Positions 43,351 through 52,520 of a stretch of 64,000 nucleotides of DNA are shown one piece after another. Each line of letters opens with the position of its first letter. Within the stretch, counting starts at the first letter, position 1. The DNA comes from DASSUW01 sp963759375 (GTDB lineage: Bacteria > Actinomycetota > Thermoleophilia > Solirubrobacterales > Solirubrobacteraceae). The stretch covers positions 62,001 through 126,000 of the forward strand of contig CAVWYY010000003.1 in the NCBI GenBank assembly GCA_963759375.1, given 5' to 3'. A program made the position numbers and the translations under genes. The notes below the pieces were generated by a model. The model was not told where the DNA came from. It ran no database searches and saw only the letters and a program-made list of their open reading frames with translations.

Positions 43351-45545
43351 CGCGAGTCCAGCACGCGCTCGAACGCCCGCACCACGCGCGGGTCGAACTG
43401 CGTGCCGGCGCCGCGGCGCAGCTCGGCGCGCGCCTCGCTCGTGGTCAGCGCACGGCGGTACGGCCGGTCGGCGGTCATCGCCTCGTACGCGTCGGCGACG
43501 GCGAGGATGCGGCCCTCGAGGGGGATCGACTCGCCGGCCAGCGCGCGCGGGTAGCCCGTGCCGTCGATCCGCTCGTGATGCGAGAGGACCCAGCTCGCGA
43601 CGTCGCGCAGGTTGGCGTGCTCGAGGATGCGGGCGCCGAGCTCGGGGTGGCGGCGGATCTCCTGCCACTCGTGCGCCTCGAGCCGGCCGGGCTTGAGGAG
43701 CACCGCGTCGGAGATGCCGAGCTTGCCGATGTCGTGCAGGACACCGGCCACGCGCACGCGCTCGATCTGGTCCGGCCGCAGGCCGAGGTGATGGGCGATC
43801 CGCTCGGCGTAGCGGCCGACGGTCTCGGAGTGGCGGGCGGTCGCCACGTCGCGCAGGTCGAGCGTCTCGGCCAGCAGCATGGCGGCGGCGAGCTGCTCGC
43901 CGGCGCGGTCGTCGGCCAGCGCGTCGAGCATCGCCAGCGTCTCGGAGTGGTGGACGACGCAGCGGTCGCGGCCGAGCCGCTTGGCGGCGTAGAGCGCGCG
44001 GTTGGCCGCGCGCACGAGCGACTCGGCGCCCTGGTCGCGCGAGCCGTCGGCGATGCCGACCGACACCGAGATCGGTACCGGGAAGTCCCGGAACGTGGCG
44101 GCGACCTCGCGGCGCAGGCGCTCGGCGACGGCCAGCGCCTCGCGCTCGCCGACGCCTGCGAGCACGAGCGCGAACTCCTCGCCGCCGAGGCGGACAGCCA
44201 CGTCCTCGTCGCGCGTGCAGTCGCGCAGGAGGTCGGAGAACGTCCGCAGCACGTCGTCGCCCACCGGGTGGCCGAGCGTGTCGTTGACGCGCTTGAAGTG
44301 GTCGAGGTCGCAGATGACCAACGCGACCGGCTCGTCGGCGCGGCGCTCGAGTCCCTGCTCGAAGCCGCGGCGGTTGCGCAAACCGGTCAGCGGGTCGAGC
44401 TCGGCCAGCTCCTCCATGCGCTCCAGGTGGCGGGCCGCCTCGATCGCGCCGACGGCGTGGTTGGCGAACGCACGCAGCGCCCGCAGGTCGTCGACGCCGG
44501 GCAGCAGCAGGTCGACCGGGTCGTCCGCCCAGACGAAGCCGAGCAGCGCGCCGTCGCGGCTGCGCAGCGGCACCATCAGCCAGTGGTGGTCCCACGCCCG
44601 CGGGCCGCGGCCGTTGTGGTGTGACGCGTACACCGTCGGGATCCCGAGCTCCTCGGCCATCGCGCGGGCGGTCGGGCTGTCGATCAGCACGCAGCCCTCC
44701 TGCTCGAACTCGGGCACCATCATCAGCTCGAGTGCGGCGCCCGGGAACGGGCCGATGCCGTCGAGGTCCTCGAAGCCGACGCCGGCCGAGAGCGCGAGCC
44801 ACCCGTCGTCCGCCTCGTCGAGGAACACCGCCGCCTTCTCGAAGCCGAGCGCGTCGCGGATGCCCTCGCAGACGACGCTGAGCATCTCCTTGCGCGAGCT
44901 ACTGCGGGTCAGTTCGGACGAGGCGCGCAGCAGGTGCTCGACGGCGGCGCGGTGGCGGGCGGCCTCGGCGGCGAGCTGGGCGTGCTCGATCACCCCGGCG
45001 GCGATCGCGGCCACGGCCGACACGATCTCGAGCGTGCTGCGGGCGGGGCGGCGGCCGTCGATCGGGTCGTCGAGGGAGAGGAACGCGAGCGGCCGGCCGT
45101 CGGAGGCGGTGAGCGGGATCAGCAGCGCGTCGTTGGCGTGCCAGGCGTCGGGACCGGGCGGGCCCGAGGTCCCGGGCACGAACGTCATGCCGGTCTCGGT
45201 GAAGTCGAACTGGTCGTGCGGGACCAGGAAGGCGTCGTGGACCCGGAAGCGCTCCTCGAGCAGCCCGGCGAGCTCGGTGGGGTCCACGTGCGTGCCGAGC
45301 AGGATCTCGCGGGGCGCGCTGTCCTCGCCGGTGACCACCACGACCTCGTAGTCGTCCCACGCCGGCCGGTAGACGTTCACGACCACGGCGAGGAACCCGA
45401 GCGCCCGCCCGACGGTCTCGCCGATCTCCTCGAACAGGTGCTGCAGATCCGCGCGCGAGCGCACGACAGCAGCCACGTCCAGGAGGGCGCGGAGGCTCGA
45501 CAGCGTTCCGGCATCGCCGGCAGGGGTCACTGGTGGTGCAGCCAC
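43347..45545 (-). CDS. GAF-GAF-GGDEF-HD-GYP cyclic-di-GMP signalling protein
   Basis: A 732-aa cytoplasmic signalling protein: two GAF-type sensor domains (about residues 15-200 and 210-370), a GGDEF diguanylate cyclase domain (about 385-540) with an intact active site GGEEF, an RxxD inhibitory site just before it (RDED), and a C-terminal HD-GYP phosphodiesterase (about 560-730) with RHSETVGRYAERIAHHLG, VLHDIGKLGISDAVL and HHERIDGTGYP. Both synthesis and breakdown of c-di-GMP look possible, so it may switch. No membrane segment. GTG 45545 is the likely start; GTG 45530 is an alternative. Confidence 0.93.
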   Translation of the reverse strand: MAAPPVTPAGDAGTLSSLRALLDVAAVVRSRADLQHLFEEIGETVGRALGFLAVVVNVYRPAWDDYEVVVVTGEDSAPREILLGTHVDPTELAGLLEERFRVHDAFLVPHDQFDFTETGMTFVPGTSGPPGPDAWHANDALLIPLTASDGRPLAFLSLDDPIDGRRPARSTLEIVSAVAAIAAGVIEHAQLAAEAARHRAAVEHLLRASSELTRSSSRKEMLSVVCEGIRDALGFEKAAVFLDEADDGWLALSAGVGFEDLDGIGPFPGAALELMMVPEFEQEGCVLIDSPTARAMAEELGIPTVYASHHNGRGPRAWDHHWLMVPLRSRDGALLGFVWADDPVDLLLPGVDDLRALRAFANHAVGAIEAARHLERMEELAELDPLTGLRNRRGFEQGLERRADEPVALVICDLDHFKRVNDTLGHPVGDDVLRTFSDLLRDCTRDEDVAVRLGGEEFALVLAGVGEREALAVAERLRREVAATFRDFPVPISVSVGIADGSRDQGAESLVRAANRALYAAKRLGRDRCVVHHSETLAMLDALADDRAGEQLAAAMLLAETLDLRDVATARHSETVGRYAERIAHHLGLRPDQIERVRVAGVLHDIGKLGISDAVLLKPGRLEAHEWQEIRRHPELGARILEHANLRDVASWVLSHHERIDGTGYPRALAGESIPLEGRILAVADAYEAMTADRPYRRALTTSEARAELRRGAGTQFDPRVVRAFERVLDSR

Positions 45546-45595
45546 CGTTGGTGGTGTATCGGCGGGAGCGACGGATTCCTCTAGGCTCCGCCGCC

Positions 45596-46676
45596 ATGCA
45601 GGAGCTCAAGGGCCTGATCCTGTCCGGCGGTAAGGGCACGCGGCTGCGCCCGATCACGTTCACGTCGGCCAAGCAGCTGGTGCCGGTGGCCAACAAGCCG
45701 GTGCTGTTCTACGGGATCGAGGCGATGGCGGCCGCGGGCATCCGCGAGGTCGGCATCATCATCGCCCCGGAGACCGGCGACGAGATCCGCACGGCGGCCG
45801 GCGACGGCTCGCAGTTCGGCGTCTCGATCACCTACATCGTCCAGGACGAGCCGGCCGGCCTGGCGCACGCGGTGCTGACCGCGGAGCCGTTCCTCGGCGA
45901 CTCCTCATTCGTGATGTACCTCGGCGACAACCTGCTCCAGGGCGGGATGGAGGAGCTCGTCGAGCAGTTCCGGAAGGGCTCGGCCGAGGCGCTGATCCTG
46001 CTCACGCCGGTGCCCGATCCGCAGAACTTCGGCGTCGCCGAGCTCGGCGACCAGGGCAACGTGATCCGGCTCGTCGAGAAGCCGCCCGAGCCGGCCACCG
46101 ACCTCGCGCTGGTCGGCGTCTACATGTTCACCCCGCAGATCCACGACGCCGCCCGCGCGATCAAGCCGTCGGGCCGCGGCGAGCTCGAGATCACCGACGC
46201 GATCCAGTGGCTGGTCGACGGCGGCCGGCGCGTCGAGCCGCACATCGTGCGCGGGTGGTGGAAGGACACCGGGCGCCTCGACGACATGCTCGAGGCCAAC
46301 CGCCTGATCCTCGAGACCGTCGTGCGGCGGATCGACTGCGACGTGATCGAGGACACGCAGATCGAGGGCCGCGTGGTGGTCGAGGCGGGCGCGCGTGCTC
46401 GAGCGGGCGATGATCCGCGGCCCGGCGGTGATCGGGGCGGGCGCCGTGGTGCGCGACGCCTACATCGGCCCGTACACGGCGATCGGCCGCCACTGCGTGA
46501 TCGAGCGCTCGGAGGTGGAGCACTCGATCCTGCTCGAGGGCTCGTCGGTGCGCGGGCTCGACGGGCGCATGGAGTCGTCGCTGCTCGGCCGCGACGTCGC
46601 GATCTCGCGCGGCGACCGCCAGCCGCGGGCCTATCGCTTCATGGTCGGCGACAAGTCCGAGATCGGCATCCTGTAG
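45596..46676 (+). CDS. rmlA: Glucose-1-phosphate thymidylyltransferase, long form (frameshifted)
   Basis: A nucleotidyltransferase of about 359 codons: LILSGGKGTRLRPITFTSAKQLVPVANKPVLFY is the catalytic loop, with VMYLGDNLL and GELEITDAIQWL further on, then a left-handed beta-helix tail (PAVIGAGAVVRDAYIGPYTAIGRHCVIERSEVEHSILLEG). The frame breaks at 46390-46398; removing one base restores the beta-helix tail and a clean stop at 46676. It makes dTDP-glucose for dTDP-rhamnose; rmlD and rmlB lie 5 kb away. Related long forms have been called RmlA2 or uridylyltransferase, so nucleotide preference is not certain. Confidence 0.85.
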
Positions 46677-46704
46677 GCGCCCTGCCAGGACGAACCCCGG
46701 GCTT

Positions 46705-46875
46705 GTAGGGAGGCGGGTTCGGGCCGCGGCACAGGTCCTTGGCGAGTTGACCACACCACAGGTGGTCAAGTCGCCAGACGCCAGCGCCTGGCGCTTTGGG
46801 GTCGATATGCGACCCAAAACCGCCAAGGGACCGCCGACGACGCCGGCGCCCCCACTTCCCTACCCAGCCGCAGTT
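46705..46875. repeat. Structured MITE-like repeat, copy 2 (inverted relative to copy 1)
   Basis: Read on the minus strand this matches copy 1: closing stem around 46734-46746 with 46821-46832, then in plus-strand order hairpins TTGACCAC/GTGGTCAA (46747-46769), CGCCAG/CTGGCG (46772-46793) and GGGTCG/CGACCC (46799-46815). The right end keeps the 15-base terminal TACCCAGCCGCAGTT; the left terminal repeat is eroded. Hairpin stems are preserved while loops and some paired bases differ. The HAD gene ends inside the right terminal repeat, which supplies its TAG. Confidence 0.82.
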
Positions 46876-47484
46876 CGCTCGCGCAAACGCAACGCCGGAA
46901 GGAGCTCCGCGACGTCGGCGACCCACGAGATCGGCGTCGAGCTCAGCGGCGTCGTGGGTCGTCGTGACCGCCCAGACGGCGCCCACGCCGGCGGCACGGG
47001 CGGCAGCGATCCCGGCCGGAGCGTCCTCGATGACGAGGCAGTCGCCCGGCCGCACGCCGAGCGCCTCGGCGCCCGCGAGGTAGGGATCGGGGAACGGCTT
47101 GCCGCGCGGCGTCAGGTCCGCGGTGATCAGCACGGCCGGCGGCGTCAGGCCTGAGGCCCCGAACCGCGCCGCGGCCAGCGGCGGCGTGCACGAGGTCACG
47201 ACCGCGAGCGGTGACACCGTGGCCAGCAGCTCGGCAGCGCCGGGGAGGGCCGTCCCGCCGCTCGCCGCGTGCACCTCGTCGACGCGGGCCGCCTCGGCGT
47301 CAGCGTCGAGATGCGGCGCGACCCGCGCGATCACCTGGCGGCCGGGCACGCCGTGCGAGGCGCGGCCGACGTCGTCCGGATCGAGGCCCTGCGAGACGGC
47401 CCACTCGCGCCAGATGCGCTCGACGTCGGCGCCGCTGTCGACGAGCACGCCGTCGAGGTCCGAGAGCACGGCGGCGAACGTCAT
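46860..47484 (-). CDS. HAD-family phosphatase (beta-phosphoglucomutase-like; frameshifted near end)
   Basis: A 207-codon HAD hydrolase: nucleophile SDLDGVLVDS, cap region, SCTPP (motif II), GKPFPDPYLAGAEALG (Lys motif III) and CLVIEDAPAGIAAARAAGV (motif IV). Near the end the frame breaks at a CCC run (46921-46924); removing one base gives VADVAELLPALRLRERTAAG and a TAG at 46862-46860, and the length becomes a whole number of codons. Without the correction the frame runs on through the repeat. Likely a sugar phosphatase or mutase. It starts at ATG 47484. Confidence 0.82.
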
Positions 47485-48642
47485 GCCGCCTCGGGCTGCG
47501 CGGACGCGGCCTGCGCGCGCGCCCTCCTCGGCGGCGGCCGCGCGGTTGCCGAGCAGCGTCACCGCCGCGGCGGCCACGCACAGGGTCCCGAGCGCAGCGG
47601 GCAGCGTGATCGCGTCGGCGAGCACGCCGATCAGCGGCGGGCCGACGATGAAGCCGGTGTAGCCGACGGTGAAGACCGCGGCGAGCGACGGGCCGGCGGG
47701 CGGGACCCGGCCGGCCGCGCTGAACAGCAGGGGGACTGCGTTGGCGATGCCGACGCCGATCAGCGCGAAGCCGATGACGGCTACCACGGGCTCGCCGATC
47801 AGCAGCACGCTCGCGAGCGCGACGGTGACCAGTGCCATGCCGCTCGTCAGCAGCCGGCCGGCGCCCATCCGGCGGTTGATCTCGTCACCGGTGATGCGGG
47901 CCAGCGCCATGCCGAGCGAGAAGCCGGCGAAGCCGGTGGCGGCGGCCGAGTCGCTCGCGCCGAGGTCGTTCTTGAGGTAGATGCCGCTCCAGTCGCCCAT
48001 CGCGCCCTCGGTGACCATCACCAGGAAGCAGAGGGCGCCGATCAGGAGCACGCCGCGCGACGGCAGCGCGAAGCCGCTCGACCCGTGCTCGGAGTGCGCC
48101 GAGGCGGTCCCGAGCCGCGTCGTGATCGCCACCGCCAGCACCCAGAGGACGGCCGACGCGATGACGGCCTCGGCGCGCGGGTCGAAGCCCAGCGCGATGG
48201 CCAGGGCCACGCCGCCGGCGCCGGCCAGGCCGCCGAAGCTCCAGCCGGCGTGCAGCGAGGACATGATCGGCTTGTGGATCGCCTTCTCGACGGCGACGCC
48301 GTGGGCGTTCATCGACACGTCCATCGCCCCGTTGGCCGCGCCGAACACGACCAGCGCGAGACCCAGCAGCACCGGCGTCGGCGCCAACACCGGGAGCGCC
48401 AGCAGCGGCAGGTAGAGCAGGGCGGCGGTGCGCGTGACGACGGCGCTCGACCGGCGGTCGAGCAGCTGGCCGGTGAGCGGCATCGCGATCAGCGCGCCGG
48501 TCGCCATGCACAGCAGCGCGAGGCCGATCGTCGCCTTCGAGATGTCGAGCCGCTCCTGCACGAACGGGATCTGCGCGACCCAGGTGCCGATCATGGCGCC
48601 GTTCAGGAAGAAGCAGCCGAACGTGGCCCAGCGCGGCGTCAC
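47481..48642 (-). CDS. MFS transporter (end uncertain)
   Basis: A 386-aa MFS protein of about 12 helices, with GTWVAQIPFVQERLDISKATIG in the first loop, a DRRSSAVVTRTAALLY loop motif and NAHGVAVEKAIHKPIMSSLHAGWSFGGL, resembling the bypass-of-stop (YbjJ/FucP-like) group. It starts at GTG 48642 overlapping the DeoR stop (GTGA). As written, it reads without stop into the HAD gene. Removing one base near 47490-47520 would end it at a TGA overlapping the HAD ATG (ATGA), so I treat them as two genes. Substrate is probably a sugar or polyol, given DeoR and HAD. Confidence 0.8.
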
Positions 48643-49389
48643 GCGTGCACCACGCTGAGACCGGCGGCCGCGTAGTCGGCGGTCAGCTCCTCGCCGGCGT
48701 CGGTGACCAGGTGGGTCACGTCGGCGAGCGGGGCGACCACCCACGGGGCGGCGGTGTGCAGCTTGTCGGCGGTGGCGAGCGCGATCACCTCGGCCGCGGA
48801 CTCAAGCATGGCCCGCTTGACGTGTGCCTCGTCGTGCTCGGTCGTGGTCACGCCCACCTCGGGGTGCAGGCTGCAGATGCCGAGCACGCAGGCGTCCGCG
48901 TTCACGCGCCGCAGCGCGTCGATCGTCTCCGGGCCCACGGCGACCTGCGCCTCCTTGAGCAGCCGGCCGCCGAGCAGGACGACCTCGGCGGATGGATGCT
49001 CGGCGAGCGCGGCGGCGACCGGCGGGGAGTTGGTGAGCACGGTGCACGTGCGATGCGGTGGAAGCCGGCGCGCGAGCTCGAGCGACGTCGTGCCGCCGTC
49101 GAGCACGATGACCTCGGCGCCCTCCAGCAAGCGGCAGCGCAGCCTGCGCGAGATGCGCCTTGGCCTCCGGGCCGACCCGCAGCCGCTGGGCGAAGCTCGG
49201 TACGCCCGGCGCGGGCGGCAGCGCGCCGCCGTGCACCCGCTGCACGAAGCCGCCGGCGGCCAGCTCGCGCAGGTCACGGCGTACCGTGTCCTCCGACACT
49301 CCGAGCTCGTCCACGAGCTCGGAGGCGACGACCTTCCCTTCGCGAGCGAGCCGAACGAGGATCTCCTGGCGGCGTTCGGCGGTCAGCAC
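48639..49389 (-). CDS. DeoR-family transcriptional regulator (frameshifted)
   Basis: A 249-codon DeoR regulator: N-terminal HTH (ERRQEILVRLAREGKVVASELVDELGVSEDTVRRDLRELAAGGFVQRVHGGALP) and a sugar-binding C-terminal domain (VIVLDGGTTSLELARRL, LLGGRLLKE, LATADK). The frame breaks at 49131-49136 (GCTGCCGCTTG on the coding strand); removing one C restores AQAALRLLEGAEVIVL and gives exactly 250 codons. It starts at GTG 49389, heads the DeoR-MFS-HAD operon, and probably senses a sugar phosphate. Confidence 0.88.
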
Positions 49390-49430
49390 GCTGCGGGTTA
49401 TAGCACGAAGCTGCCGGTTTGTGCCGGTTT

Positions 49431-50312
49431 CTACACGGCGAGCTTCTGCTGCTGGCGCTCCGGCGTGATCTCGACCACGTTCCACGCCAGCCGGACCCGG
49501 CGCATCCCGCGGATCAGCCAGCCGGTCGGGTCGACCTCCCACCAGCGCAGGCCGTGCCGCGCCGAGCGCGGGAACGCGTGGTGGTTGTGGTGCCAGCTCT
49601 CGCCGAACGACAGCAGTGACAGCCAGAACACGTTCGTCGAGTGGTCGTCGACCGCGAAGCGCCGCGAGCCGAAGAAGTGGCAGACCGAGTTGATCGACCA
49701 CGTGACGTGGTGCAGCGCGAAGATCCGCACCGGCCCGCCCCACAGCGCGGCCTTTGCGGCACCCGCGAGCGTGGGCTCGAGCAGGTAGCCGATGCCGGCC
49801 GGCACGAGCAGGCCCATCAGCACCCAGGCGCCGAACGTGCGGTGGATGAACCGCATCCCGCGGTCCTCGTAGAGATCACGGGCGTAGCGGGCGTGCTCGG
49901 ACGTGCCGGACTCTTGGAACAGCCAGCCCATGTGCGCGTACCAGAGCCCCGAGACAGCGCCCTTGATGCCGCTGCCGTGACCGTGCGGCGTGTGCGGATC
50001 ACCGTCCTTGTCGGTGTGCGCGTGGTGCTTGCGGTGATCGGCCACCCAGGACATCACCGGCCCCTGGACCGCCACCGAGCCCAGGATCGCCAGCGTGTAC
50101 TCGACCGGCTTGAAGGTCTGGAACGAGCGGTGGGTCAGCAGCCGGTGGAAGCCGAGCGTCACGCCGTAGCCGCTGATCACGTACATGATCGCCATCACCG
50201 CCAGGTCGCTCCAGTCGACGAGCGTGTTCCAGAGCAGGACCACGGCGAGCACGAAGCCGAGGAACGGCAACATCACCCCGGCGAGGTTGAACCAGCGGTG
50301 CAGCGCAGACAT
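49431..50312 (-). CDS. Acyl-CoA/acyl-lipid delta-9-type fatty acid desaturase
   Basis: A 293-aa membrane desaturase with all three histidine boxes: HRLLTH, HRKHHAH and HHNHH, and the FGESWHHNHHAFP signature typical of stearoyl-CoA-type delta-9 desaturases. Four or more hydrophobic helices are visible. It inserts a cis double bond using O2 and electrons. It is divergent from the PucR-type regulator across 83 bases, so that protein may control it. No electron-transport partner gene lies beside it. Confidence 0.93.
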   Translation of the reverse strand: MSALHRWFNLAGVMLPFLGFVLAVVLLWNTLVDWSDLAVMAIMYVISGYGVTLGFHRLLTHRSFQTFKPVEYTLAILGSVAVQGPVMSWVADHRKHHAHTDKDGDPHTPHGHGSGIKGAVSGLWYAHMGWLFQESGTSEHARYARDLYEDRGMRFIHRTFGAWVLMGLLVPAGIGYLLEPTLAGAAKAALWGGPVRIFALHHVTWSINSVCHFFGSRRFAVDDHSTNVFWLSLLSFGESWHHNHHAFPRSARHGLRWWEVDPTGWLIRGMRRVRLAWNVVEITPERQQQKLAV

Positions 50313-50395
50313 GGTTGAGTCCTACCCGCAGCGAGAGGGCGGTTCTCGGCACTTCGGCATGGTTGCGCGGGTCGTCTGCTGTAGCCTCGTGACAA

Positions 50396-51640
50396 ATGGT
50401 GACGCCGTCGGCCCGAACCACGTTCGCCGCCGTGCCACCGGAGGCGGCCGAGGTCCTGCGCCCGGCCCTTCCCGGCCTGGCCGACGAGATGATCGAGGCG
50501 ATCGCCGTCGAGGTCCCGGACTACGCGCGCGCCATGGAAGGGACGTTCGGGCAGATGGTGCGGCTGGGCGTCGAGGTCGCGCTCGGGCGCTTCATGGACA
50601 TGGTCGCCGACCCGAAGGCCGACGTGACGCGGGCCCGCGACACGTACGTGAACCTCGGCCGCGGCGAGTTCCATGCCGGCCGCAGTCTCGATGCGCTGCT
50701 CGCCGCCTACCGCGTCGGCGCACGGCTCGCCTGGCGCCGCTTCGTCGAGGCCGGCACCGCCGCCGACCTGCCGCCCGAGGCGCTCTACTCGGTTGGCGAG
50801 GCGATGTTCGCCTACATCGACGAGATCTCCGCCGAGTCGGCGGACGGCTACGCCGAAGAGCAGTCCGCGGCGGCGGGCGAGAGCCAGCGCCGGCGCCGGC
50901 GACTGGTCCGCCTGCTCGCGCAGGAGCCGCCGCCGGGCCCCGAGGCGATCCGCACCGCCGCGCAGGCCGCGGCCTGGCCGATGCCCAGGCGCGTCGCCGT
51001 CCTGGTGGCGGGTGACACGACGGAGGGCGGCATCCCGTCGCCGGACGCCCGCGACGGCGAGCCGGTCCCGGGCGAGGAGATCGTCGAGTCGGCCGCGACG
51101 CGGCTCGCGCGCCACGTCGGGGCCGGAGCGCTCGGCGGCGCCGCCGGCGGGCTCGCCTGCGTGTTCGTGCCGGACCCCGACGCCCCCGGTCGCCGCCGCC
51201 AGATCGTGGCCGCGCTCACCGACGAGGAGATCGTCAGCCTCGGCCCGAGCGTGCCCTGCCCCGACGCCGCCGCCAGCCTGCACCGCGCCGCCGCCGCCTA
51301 TCGCCTCGCCGCCTCCGGGGTCATCGCGAGCGGCTTCGTGGTCGCCGAGGATCACCTGGCGACGCTGCTGCTGGCCTCCGACTCCGCGCTGGCCACCGAC
51401 CTCGCCGCCTCGCGGCTGGCGCCGCTCGCGGCGCTCGGCGACGGCCCGCGCGCTCGGCTCACCGAGACGCTGCGGGCCTGGCTCGACCGGCCCGGCCAGG
51501 TGCAGGCCGTCGCCGCCGAGCTCGACGTGCACCCGCAGACCGTCCGCTACCGCCTCCGCCAGCTGCGCGAGCTGTTCGGCGCGCGCCTGGACGACCCGGA
51601 CGCGCGCTTCGAGCTTGCCCTCGCCCTTCGGGTGGGATGA
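50396..51640 (+). CDS. PucR/CdaR-type regulator
   Basis: A 414-aa regulator with a helical N-terminal domain (about residues 1-160), a central GGDEF-like/CdaR region (about 190-330) and the C-terminal PucR HTH: LRAWLDRPGQVQAVAAELDVHPQTVRYRLRQLRELFGARLDDPDARFELALALRV. It is divergent from the desaturase gene and probably controls it, as PucR-type proteins often control a neighbouring gene. The effector is unknown. Start at ATG 50396. Confidence 0.88.
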   Translation: MVTPSARTTFAAVPPEAAEVLRPALPGLADEMIEAIAVEVPDYARAMEGTFGQMVRLGVEVALGRFMDMVADPKADVTRARDTYVNLGRGEFHAGRSLDALLAAYRVGARLAWRRFVEAGTAADLPPEALYSVGEAMFAYIDEISAESADGYAEEQSAAAGESQRRRRRLVRLLAQEPPPGPEAIRTAAQAAAWPMPRRVAVLVAGDTTEGGIPSPDARDGEPVPGEEIVESAATRLARHVGAGALGGAAGGLACVFVPDPDAPGRRRQIVAALTDEEIVSLGPSVPCPDAAASLHRAAAAYRLAASGVIASGFVVAEDHLATLLLASDSALATDLAASRLAPLAALGDGPRARLTETLRAWLDRPGQVQAVAAELDVHPQTVRYRLRQLRELFGARLDDPDARFELALALRVG

Positions 51641-51677
51641 CGCGACGGATCATGCCCGGTGCGCTACACATGTGGCC

Positions 51678-52520
51678 ATGCGCCTCCTCGTGACGGGGGC
51701 CGCGGGCATGCTCGGCCGCGATGTCGTGGCCGCAGCGACGGACGCCGGCCACGAGGTCAGCGCCCTTGCCCGGGCCGACCTCGACATCGCCGACGCCGCT
51801 GCCGTGCGGTCCGCCGTGACCGGCGCGGAGCCGGACGCGGTGGTCAACTGCGCCGCCTGGACCGACGTCGACGGCGCCGAGACGGCGGAGGCCGAGGCGA
51901 CCGCGGTCAACGGCGCCGGCGCGGGGAACCTCGCGCACGCATGCGCCGCCGCCGGCGCGCTGCTCGTGCACGTGTCGAGCGACTACGTGTTCGACGGCCG
52001 GTCACAGGAGCCGTACCGCGAGGACGCGCCGACCGCGCCGCAGGGCGCCTACGGGCGCTCGAAGCTGGCCGGTGAGCGTGCCGTCGAGGCCGCGGGCGGC
52101 CGCAGCGCGATCGTGCGCTCGGCGTGGGTGTTCGGCCCGCACGGAACGAACTTCGTCGACACCATGCGGCGCCTCGGCGCCGAACGCGACGAGCTCGCGG
52201 TCGTCGACGACCAGGTCGGCTGTCCGACCTACACGGGCCATCTGGCGCCCGCGCTGCTCCGGATCGCCGAGAGCGGCGCCACCGGCTACATGCACGCGGC
52301 CGGCGGCGGGAACTGCTCGTGGTTCGACCTCGCCGTGGCGACGTTCGAGGAGACCGGCCTGGAGTGCCACGTGCGGCCCCAGAGCACGGCCGACCTCGGG
52401 CGCCCCGCGCCCCGCCCGGCGTTCTCCGTCCTGACCAGCACGCGGGCCGACGTCCCCGTGCTCCCGCACTGGCGCGAGGGGCTGCGCGCACACCTGAACC
52501 GAGTGGAGGTAGCGGCGTGA
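51678..52520 (+). CDS. rmlD: dTDP-4-dehydrorhamnose reductase
   Basis: A 280-aa RmlD: VTGAAGMLGRDVV nucleotide motif, CAAWTDVDGAE (typical of RmlD), VSSDYVFDG catalytic Ser region, YGRSKLAGE (Tyr-x-x-x-Lys) and RSAWVFGPHGTNFVDTM. It makes dTDP-L-rhamnose in the last step. It overlaps rmlB by GTGA, a strong coupled pair. The 3,5-epimerase RmlC is absent from this window, so it must be elsewhere or bypassed. Confidence 0.94.
   Translation: MRLLVTGAAGMLGRDVVAAATDAGHEVSALARADLDIADAAAVRSAVTGAEPDAVVNCAAWTDVDGAETAEAEATAVNGAGAGNLAHACAAAGALLVHVSSDYVFDGRSQEPYREDAPTAPQGAYGRSKLAGERAVEAAGGRSAIVRSAWVFGPHGTNFVDTMRRLGAERDELAVVDDQVGCPTYTGHLAPALLRIAESGATGYMHAAGGGNCSWFDLAVATFEETGLECHVRPQSTADLGRPAPRPAFSVLTSTRADVPVLPHWREGLRAHLNRVEVAA

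Noticed and set aside
46747..47154. Protein-coding gene across repeat copy 2
   Set aside because: Translations through the repeat resemble those through copy 1 only because the DNA is repeated; the base pairing pattern, not codons, is what is conserved.
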